A stretch of DNA of 38,646 nucleotides from contig JAEEKE010000135.1 of assembly GCA_016282255.1 (NCBI GenBank), positions 1 through 38,646 on the forward strand. The letters run 5' to 3'. Below are positions 32,982 to 38,646 of this stretch, one piece after another (position 1 is the first letter of the stretch; each line of letters opens with the position of its first letter). The DNA comes from Bacillota bacterium (GTDB taxonomy: Bacteria; Bacillota; Clostridia; Christensenellales; CAG-138). A program made the translations under genes and the position numbers. A model generated the notes under the pieces. That model was not told the DNA's origin and ran no database searches. It saw nothing but the letters and a program-made list of their open reading frames with translations.

Positions 32982-33107
32982 CGCTCAAAAAGCTGCGCCG
33001 TTTCCCCTCGTTTTTCCGAAAAATATCAGCGGATAAAGCGTTTTTAGCGGCCGCCTCAGCAAAAAAACGGACTTCGGACGCTTTTTTTTCAAAGAATATT
33101 TGCATTT

Positions 33108-33388
33108 TTGACCTTTATGTGTTAAAATAATAAATTGAATGGGTATCTGCTTTCGCGGCAGGCGCGGTGAACCTGCCCCGGAAAGCGCCCTTTCACACCC
33201 GTACCCGCATTGACGCGCAGCGAAAACTCCTCTTCGGAGCCGCTGCGGCGCTGCGGAATGCCTGTATTGCCGCAGGCAGCGAAACGAGCGGGGCCCCGCC
33301 GCCGGATGAGGTAACGGCGCGGAGGAACGCGGCGAGAAAGTAAAAAGCGCCGCTTCCCGCGAAGAATCGAATAGGAGGCAGATCAATT
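33108..33388 (+). promoter_or_regulatory. Promoter and long structured leader of the NlpC/P60 gene
   Basis: TTGACC at 33108-33113 with a -10-like TAAATT at 33131-33136 (17-base spacer) leaves a leader of about 245 bases. It is rich in short complementary segments: CAGG...CCTG near 33162-33176, GGAG around a TCC loop near 33230, and GCGGCG/CGCCGC close to the ribosome site. Such a long leader before a wall hydrolase could be regulatory. It does not match the c-di-AMP riboswitch motifs I know. Confidence 0.4.
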
Positions 33389-35197
33389 ATGAAAGAAAAA
33401 CAGAAAACAGCCGCGAGCCGATTTAAAAAGCTTTTCGCTCCCATGGCGGACGAGCCCGCGAGGACTCGCCGGAGCGACGGCAGCGAGAAGCCGAGGACGG
33501 TCAAAGCCGGCGAAATGAAGCAGGCGGGAGCGAAGCAAAAGCGCTCCGTCGCCGATCTCTTCCGCGGCGTGCTCCGTTACAGGTTCGCGATATCCTGTGC
33601 GGCGGTCGTTATCCTGACGGCGATAGTCCTGGGCGTGCTGCTCGGCGGCGCGGGCCGCTCCGGAGCGGAGCCCGGGCGCGACAATATCATCGCCGCGAAC
33701 GAGACCCCCGTGCCGAAAGCAACGGACGATCCCGGCAGCGCGCGCAGGGAGGAGCCCACAAAGGTCCCGAGCGGCTACGCCGAGGAGACCTTCCCCCCGA
33801 TAGAGACCCCCGAGCCCTATGTTCCGAGCGAGACTCCGGTCCCGGCGACCACCGCGATCCCCATCGACCTCGGCGTGGTCGTCGACGCGAAGTTCGGCGA
33901 GCATAACGACCTGATCCCCTCCGTGCAGGAGAGGCTGATGGTCCTCTGGTACATGGATCAGGACGAGCCCACCGATTATTTCGGCAGGATCACCAAGGGC
34001 GCGCTCGAGGCGTTCCAGCGCAGGAGCGAGCTTCCCGTTACCGGCGAGCTCGACCTTGAGACCTACACCACCCTGTTCGACAACGGCGCCAAGGCCTATC
34101 TCTGCTCGGTCGGCGACACGGGCGGAGACGTTCAGAGCATCGAGGACCGCCTCTATGAGCTCGGCTACCTCGACAAGGCCGACGATACCTTCGACGAGGT
34201 CACCTTCGAGGCCGTCAAGGACTTCCAGCAGACCAATTCTCTCGACGTGGACGGCAAGGTCGGCCGCAACACCAAGGAAGCGCTCTACGATCCCGAAGCG
34301 GTGCCGAAGGCCTGGACCATCGGCGATTCGGGCGAACAGATCCTCAACTATCAGAACCGCCTCACCGAGCTCGGCTACCTTACCACCGAGCCCGACGGCA
34401 TCTACGGTACCGACACCCAGATGGCCGTGCGCCGCTTCCAGGCGCAGAACGAGCTGATCGTGGACGGCTATCTCGGCCCCACCACGCGCGAAAAGCTCAT
34501 GAGCGAAGACGCCGTCGGCAACGCGCTCTCGCTCTCGATGCAGGGTTCGGACGTGCTGCACGTTCAGCAGCGCCTGTACCATTATAATTACATGCGCGCG
34601 CAGGACGTCAACAGCTACTACACCACCCTGACCGAGCAGGCCGTGCGCCTCTTCCAGCAGAACAACCACCTGCAGGTGGACGGCAAGGTCGGCCGCAACA
34701 CGATGCGCGTGCTTATGAGCGACGACGCGGTGCGCGCCTCGTCCCCAGTGACCCCGCCCAGCAACAACAACGGCAATAACGGCAACGGGAACGACAACGG
34801 AAACGGCAGCGGCAACGGCGGCAGCGTAGAGCAGCGCATCAACCGCTTCATCTCGGTCGCGAGGAGCAAGCTCGGCTGCAGATACGTCCGCGGCGGCAAG
34901 GGCCCGAACGTGTTCGACTGCTCCGGCTTCGTGTACTGGGTGCTCAACCATTCCGGCGTTTCCCAGGGCTACATGACCAGCTATATGTGGCGCAGCTGCA
35001 CCAGGTACCAGCGCAACAACAACATCAACAGCGTCAGGCGCGGCGACGTCATCGTCTACTACGGCCACGTCGCGATATGCAGCGGCTCCTGGACCATGAT
35101 CGACGCCTCGTCCTCCAAGGGCAAGGTCGTCGAAAGAAGCTTCAACGGCAACTACTGGCACAGGAACTTCATCTGCTCGTTCAGGATATTCCGTTGA
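33389..35197 (+). CDS. Membrane-anchored NlpC/P60 endopeptidase with peptidoglycan-binding repeats
   Basis: This 602-residue wall hydrolase has a basic cytoplasmic N-terminus and one transmembrane helix (about residues 66-90). A Pro/Thr/Glu linker follows. Then come about four peptidoglycan-binding repeats (PF01471 type, e.g. VQSIEDRLYELGYLDKAD, VDGKVGRNTKEAL), residues ~165-455, and an Asn/Gly-rich hinge (~460-480). The C-terminal NlpC/P60 catalytic domain has Cys 511 in FDCSGFVYW and His 560 in YYGHVAI. It is expected to cut peptide stems of peptidoglycan, for example in cell separation or wall turnover. GGAGG lies before the ATG. The long leader and following terminator make it a single-gene unit. 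Confidence 0.93.
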   Translation: MKEKQKTAASRFKKLFAPMADEPARTRRSDGSEKPRTVKAGEMKQAGAKQKRSVADLFRGVLRYRFAISCAAVVILTAIVLGVLLGGAGRSGAEPGRDNIIAANETPVPKATDDPGSARREEPTKVPSGYAEETFPPIETPEPYVPSETPVPATTAIPIDLGVVVDAKFGEHNDLIPSVQERLMVLWYMDQDEPTDYFGRITKGALEAFQRRSELPVTGELDLETYTTLFDNGAKAYLCSVGDTGGDVQSIEDRLYELGYLDKADDTFDEVTFEAVKDFQQTNSLDVDGKVGRNTKEALYDPEAVPKAWTIGDSGEQILNYQNRLTELGYLTTEPDGIYGTDTQMAVRRFQAQNELIVDGYLGPTTREKLMSEDAVGNALSLSMQGSDVLHVQQRLYHYNYMRAQDVNSYYTTLTEQAVRLFQQNNHLQVDGKVGRNTMRVLMSDDAVRASSPVTPPSNNNGNNGNGNDNGNGSGNGGSVEQRINRFISVARSKLGCRYVRGGKGPNVFDCSGFVYWVLNHSGVSQGYMTSYMWRSCTRYQRNNNINSVRRGDVIVYYGHVAICSGSWTMIDASSSKGKVVERSFNGNYWHRNFICSFRIFR

Positions 35198-35223
35198 TAT
35201 TGAGCTCAAAACAAACAGCAAAG

Positions 35224-35250
35224 AAAAGGGCATTCGTGCCCTTTTTCGTT
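35224..35250 (+). terminator. Rho-independent terminator after the NlpC/P60 gene
   Basis: AAAAGGGCA-TTCG-TGCCCTTTTT; the stem runs into a T-run. Confidence 0.85.
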
Positions 35251-35289
35251 TTTGGGAAGCGGTCCGGCTCGAAAAAAGCTTGCAGGCGG

Positions 35290-35318
35290 TTGAACTGCGG
35301 GACTTAAAATGCTAAAAT
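35290..35318 (+). promoter_or_regulatory. Promoter of the small membrane protein gene
   Basis: TTGAAC at 35290-35295 and TAAAAT at 35313-35318 with a 17-base spacer. Confidence 0.65.
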
Positions 35319-35371
35319 ATAATCGGATCCCGATCGCGGGGAAGAGCATTATCAAGGAAGGAGGAAATGCA

Positions 35372-35560
35372 ATGGATTGGTGGGGAATCGCATTGATCGT
35401 TCTGATCGTCGTCGGACTGATCGTGTTTCAGGCCCTGTCGGGCGCAGGTTCAGCCTTCAACTGTACGACAGGGCGTATGGCGGTCAAAAAAATGCGCCTC
35501 AAGGACAAGCACGACGTCAGCGCAGAAACGGAAGGGACCTCGGAGCAGAATAAAGACTGA
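35372..35560 (+). CDS. Small single-pass membrane protein (62 residues)
   Basis: ATG 35372 is preceded by AAGGAGGA, a near-perfect ribosome site, so the product is MDWWGIALIVLIVVGLIVFQ followed by ALSGAGSAFNCTTGRMAVKK and a charged tail. One transmembrane helix spans residues ~5-22, with a cytoplasmic basic and acidic tail. I recognise no family. It has its own promoter and a strong hairpin afterwards, which argues that it is a real small gene. Such small proteins often modulate a larger membrane partner; none is indicated here beyond the neighbouring wall hydrolase. Confidence 0.7.
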   Translation: MDWWGIALIVLIVVGLIVFQALSGAGSAFNCTTGRMAVKKMRLKDKHDVSAETEGTSEQNKD

Positions 35561-35590
35561 CCGACGCTCCTCCCAAAAGCACAATAACCA

Positions 35591-35630
35591 AGAACCGGGA
35601 ATGGCTCAGCGCCATTCCCGGTTCTCCTTT
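35591..35630 (+). terminator. Strong hairpin terminator after the small membrane protein gene
   Basis: AGAACCGGGAATGGC (35591-35605) pairs perfectly with 35611-35625 across loop TCAGC. It is followed by a modest CCTTT tail. Confidence 0.7.
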
Positions 35631-35678
35631 ACTGACGGCCGGCTTATCGCGCCTACTTCGGCCAAAAATGTATACCGA

Positions 35679-35730
35679 TATAATATAAAATACTTGAAAA
35701 CAGCCCGATTACATGATATTATTATATCAT
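35679..35730 (+). promoter_or_regulatory. -10 element and operator-like palindrome before the large secreted protein
   Basis: TATAAT at 35679-35684 lacks a clear -35. At 35713-35730 lies the perfect inverted repeat ATGATAT-TATT-ATATCAT, between the -10 and the ribosome site. It could be an operator or an mRNA 5' hairpin. Confidence 0.45.
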
Positions 35731-35759
35731 CCCAATAAAATACAGGAGGGAATTGAAAT

Positions 35760-38646
35760 ATGGCCAGAAAAATCTTGAGTCTTATCGTCGCGCTGACACT
35801 GGTGCTGGCGATAATGCCCCGGGCCGCTTTCGCCCGCAGCACACAAGCCGAGGCGGATCCGGACCTGATCACGATCGATAAGACCGTTCCTCTGAGCGGC
35901 TCCGTCGGCGAGGTCTCCGGCATGACCGGGGAGAGGGCCGGGGAGCCCGAAAAGGGCCAGACAATAGTCCGGGAGTTCGGTTTCGAGTATTCCGCCGAAT
36001 CGCAGTTCGCGCAGGAATGGCAGCTCATCGACGCCGACGGCGACGGCTATAAATGGCAGTGGTTCGGCTACGGAATCAACTACAACACCGGAAGCGGCGA
36101 CACGGCCCCGAACTTCGCCGCCCAGGGCATAGGCTACATGGCGTCGTGCTCCTACTGGAACCCGACCGACACCCCTCTGACGCCCAACAACTGGGCCGTA
36201 TCCCCCGCGGTGACGCTCAACGGCGGGAACCCGTACGTCACCTACTACGTGGCGGCGCACGATGATGAATACCCCGCCGATCACTATGCGGTCTATATCG
36301 GCACCTCGAACAATATCAACCAGATGACGCTGGTTTACGAGGAAACGCTGGCCGAAGAGAACTTCCAGTGGCAGCTGAGGACGATCGACCTTGCCTCCTA
36401 CGCGGGGCAGACGGTCTACATCGCCTTCCGCCACTATAACTGCACCGAGCAGTTCTACGTGGATATCGACTCGGTCCGCTTCATCGCCGACGAACCGGTC
36501 TCGCTCAACAGCGCGGCCAATATCCAGAACGGCAACCAGATCTTCACCAGCACCGGCAACTATCCCTGGGTCACCGTATCCGACGGCAGCCGCGACTACG
36601 TCAAGAGCGGCAATGCCGGCGTCGCAAGTTCGACCTCGACGCTGAGCACGAGCATACCCGCCAACGCGGGAGACACGCTCTCCTTCGATTTCAAGGCGTG
36701 GGGCGAGGGCTCCGGCTCGAGCTATTATGACGTATGCAAATTCAACGTGGACGGCTCGACGGTCTCAAGATGGAACGCGTACGACAATGCGAACTGGGAG
36801 AACTACACCTACACCTTCACCTCCACCGGCGTGCATACGATCGAGTGGATCTACTCTAAGGACACCTCCGTCAACCCGCAGGGCGACTATTTCGCGATAG
36901 ACAACGTGCATTTCGCGAGGGTCCCCTCCGATGATTTGATCGCCGGCTATTACTTCGAGGAGGAGATCGACGGCAGCTCCGCGTGGAGGAGCGACTGGCA
37001 TTTCTCCGATCTTGACGGCGACGGCAGGGGCTTCAACTGGTATTGGGGCGAGGTCATGGCCACGCTCACATACGAGGGCTACGGCCTGATGGGCTCGATA
37101 TCCGTCGTTGACGGCTCTATGATCGAGCATGACAACGTCGCCATCGTCGGCCCTATCACGCTCCGTTCCTACGATAACCTGCTTTCGTTCTATGCGGCCG
37201 GCGCCGGCACCGCGGCGGGCGAGCATTTCCAGCTGCTGATAAGCACGACCCTGAACGGCGGCTACGGGCTGCTGATGGCCGAGACCGCGGCGACGGGCGA
37301 GTATCAGCGATACACCGTGGATCTTGACAGCTACGCCGGACAGACCGTCTATATCGGCTTCAGGCATTTCAACGGCGGCGGTCAGGGCATGTTCCGCCTC
37401 GACATGGTGGAGATCTACGGCACGAATACCGCGCCCGAGACCCCGACCCCGACTCCGACACCCACTCCGACCCCGACGCCGACCCCGACTCCGACACCCA
37501 CTCCGACGCCGACTCCGACTCCGACGCCGACCCCGACGCCGACTCCGACGCCGACTCCCACGCCCACCCCGACTCCGACTCCCACGCCCACTCCGACGCC
37601 GACGGCGACGACCGAACCGACCGAGATCACCTCCGTGCATCTCTACGGCTACGTCGCACCGGTCTGGGGCGCGCATCCGAACTACGGCATAACCGCGGAG
37701 GAAGGCGCGAACTACACGGTCTACGACGTGACCTGGTGGAGGATCGAGGGCTCGAATCTTTCCACGATGGGCGCATCGGAGACCTACCGCGAGGGCCTCG
37801 CCTACTACGTGCGCATAACCCTGCGGGCAAATGAAAACTATACCTTCGCAAGCAGCTTCACAAGGGTCCTCGAAGGCTATTCGCACGCGCCGGCGGTCAT
37901 CTCCAACACAGGCAGTCAGGTCATGCTGGTGACGAACAACGTCACCGTGACCAATCCGCTCAATCCCGCGCTGAACGTCGAGGGCGGACAGCTCGACTTC
38001 AGCGTTTCCGGAGACTATCCCTGGACCGTCGCGACCGAGGGCGACCGCGTCTACGCAAGATCCGGCAATGCCGGCGTCGCGGATTCCACCTCGGCGATCT
38101 ACACGGTCGTAAACGCCAACGAGGGCGATATCGTCAGGTTCGATTTCAAGGCATGGGGCGAGGGAAGCTACTCCTACTGGGATCACTGCGACTTCGCGGT
38201 GGACGGCTCCGTCGTCTTCACCAAGGGCGCCTACGATAACCAGGAGTGGGAGACCTTCACCTATGAGCTGACCGCGGGCCAGCATACGCTGACCTGGTCC
38301 TACACCAAGGATGAATCCGTCAACCCGACGGGCGACTATTTCGCGGTGGACGAGGTCTACGTCGGCGAAAGGCCGCCGGTAACGTACTACCCGGTCTGGG
38401 TCGGCGGCGTTCAGCTGAGCAGCGAGAATGCCGAAAATATCGATTGGCTCGACTCCGGTACGGCCTCCTTCGAGGGCGACGGCTCTAGCGGCACCCTGAC
38501 GCTGGCGAACGCCGTCATCACCGGGACCGGCCCGAATATCAACACCAACAGCACCGCCAACATCCTGATCGGCGGCTACTACGACACCGATAATGATGTT
38601 TACCCGGTCGACTACGATCTGACGATCGTACTGGTCGGCAGCAACA
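35760..38646 (+). CDS. Large secreted adhesin-like protein with choice-of-anchor J-type modules (3' partial)
   Basis: The frame is open from ATG 35760 (AGGAGGG ten bases upstream) to the window end: 962 complete codons, stop not seen. The signal peptide is [20 protein letters not shown]...AFA. Residues ~75-245 and ~395-558 are two copies of a choice-of-anchor J/cleaved-adhesin-like beta-sandwich ([15 protein letters not shown]; ...[18 protein letters not shown] / [18 protein letters not shown]). A second, ~125-residue module occurs twice, at ~247-390 and ~736-868, sharing [17 protein letters not shown] and GDYFA.D. An uninterrupted Thr-Pro linker (37440-37600) separates the halves. The visible end ([15 protein letters not shown]...) resembles the start of a beta-helix carbohydrate-binding region. 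It is probably cell-surface or extracellular; I infer binding, not catalysis. Confidence 0.85.
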   Translation, partial: MARKILSLIVALTLVLAIMPRAAFARSTQAEADPDLITIDKTVPLSGSVGEVSGMTGERAGEPEKGQTIVREFGFEYSAESQFAQEWQLIDADGDGYKWQWFGYGINYNTGSGDTAPNFAAQGIGYMASCSYWNPTDTPLTPNNWAVSPAVTLNGGNPYVTYYVAAHDDEYPADHYAVYIGTSNNINQMTLVYEETLAEENFQWQLRTIDLASYAGQTVYIAFRHYNCTEQFYVDIDSVRFIADEPVSLNSAANIQNGNQIFTSTGNYPWVTVSDGSRDYVKSGNAGVASSTSTLSTSIPANAGDTLSFDFKAWGEGSGSSYYDVCKFNVDGSTVSRWNAYDNANWENYTYTFTSTGVHTIEWIYSKDTSVNPQGDYFAIDNVHFARVPSDDLIAGYYFEEEIDGSSAWRSDWHFSDLDGDGRGFNWYWGEVMATLTYEGYGLMGSISVVDGSMIEHDNVAIVGPITLRSYDNLLSFYAAGAGTAAGEHFQLLISTTLNGGYGLLMAETAATGEYQRYTVDLDSYAGQTVYIGFRHFNGGGQGMFRLDMVEIYGTNTAPETPTPTPTPTPTPTPTPTPTPTPTPTPTPTPTPTPTPTPTPTPTPTPTPTPTPTPTATTEPTEITSVHLYGYVAPVWGAHPNYGITAEEGANYTVYDVTWWRIEGSNLSTMGASETYREGLAYYVRITLRANENYTFASSFTRVLEGYSHAPAVISNTGSQVMLVTNNVTVTNPLNPALNVEGGQLDFSVSGDYPWTVATEGDRVYARSGNAGVADSTSAIYTVVNANEGDIVRFDFKAWGEGSYSYWDHCDFAVDGSVVFTKGAYDNQEWETFTYELTAGQHTLTWSYTKDESVNPTGDYFAVDEVYVGERPPVTYYPVWVGGVQLSSENAENIDWLDSGTASFEGDGSSGTLTLANAVITGTGPNINTNSTANILIGGYYDTDNDVYPVDYDLTIVLVGSN

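Noticed and set aside
33137-33388. c-di-AMP (ydaO) riboswitch before the wall hydrolase
   Set aside because: The characteristic conserved blocks (GGGGUGAAUC-like and CAGCUAACCUC-like segments) could not be found, although a GGTGAAC occurs.
33383-35233. 616-codon minus-strand frame
   Set aside because: Antisense to the NlpC/P60 gene, which has clear PG-binding and catalytic motifs and a ribosome site.
37415-37630. Minus-strand Val-Gly repeat frame
   Set aside because: It is the reverse complement of the Thr-Pro linker in the secreted protein on the plus strand.
1-38646. tRNA, rRNA or prophage genes
   Set aside because: I looked for tRNA-like cloverleaf segments with GTTCGA-type T loops, for rRNA signatures and for phage structural genes, and saw none convincing. 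A covariance search could still find a missed RNA.

Overview
The window looks like chromosomal DNA from a GC-rich, Gram-positive anaerobe of the class Clostridia, probably a gut or rumen lineage. This is inferred from strong AGGAGG ribosome sites, frequent TTG/GTG starts, TTGACA/TATAAT promoters (several with an extended TGG-TATAAT -10), RNase Y, a clostridial-type FeoB, DUF5662 and DUF2974 proteins, lipoproteins with Thr/Pro-rich linkers, and dockerin modules on secreted proteins. No rRNA, tRNA, CRISPR array or prophage was recognised. A species cannot be named from the sequence.

Layout. 1-2334: 3' part of a secreted beta-helix, carbohydrate-binding-type protein ending in a dockerin. 2.5-5.0 kb: uridine kinase, an AI-2E-family membrane protein and a DUF5662 protein, co-directional. 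5.1-8.9 kb: a heterodimeric multidrug-type ABC exporter whose second subunit has an altered Walker A. 9.0-9.5 kb: a small lipoprotein, followed by a large perfect inverted repeat. 9.87-11.4 kb: RNase Y. 11.44-12.1 kb: an array of AATTTAGCT cores separated by different mini-hairpins, next to a four-helix-bundle protein gene. 12.1-14.25 kb: feoAB on the minus strand. 14.4-15.8 kb: a transglutaminase-like lipoprotein. 15.9-17.3 kb: a UraA-type permease. 17.3-17.9 kb: a non-coding stretch with a tight cluster of DnaA boxes. 17.9-19.4 kb: an XRE/sigma-region-4 hybrid regulator with a membrane partner that looks like an anti-sigma factor. 19.55-20.75 kb: a second hairpin/core array abutting a DUF2974 hydrolase gene.

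20.9-23.5 kb holds a divergent pair: an ArsR-type regulator and an internalin-like LRR protein with a dockerin. Their shared centre is AT-rich while both outer 3' ends have host-like composition. 23.7-25.4 kb: ATPase and permease of an SsuBC/TauBC-type importer without its binding protein. 25.4-25.7 kb: an island of palindromes. 25.7-27.3 kb: a DUF4132 protein. 27.6-28.2 kb: a cytidylate-kinase-like protein. 28.3-31.9 kb: an AT-richer accessory segment with a scrambled IS30 remnant, an acyltransferase-3 protein and a DUF6056-like membrane protein, probably for cell-surface glycan modification. 32.2-35.6 kb: a lipoprotein, a multi-PG-binding NlpC/P60 hydrolase and a 62-residue membrane protein. 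35.76 kb to the end: the 5' part of a very large secreted adhesin-like protein with duplicated modules and a long Thr-Pro linker.

Together the genes emphasise the cell surface (dockerin proteins, lipoproteins, a wall hydrolase, surface glycan enzymes), transport, and nucleotide and iron uptake. The least explained signals are the two hairpin/core arrays, one of them beside a four-helix-bundle gene; the DnaA-box cluster away from any dnaA gene; the XRE-sigma4 hybrid; and the Walker A substitution in the ABC exporter.
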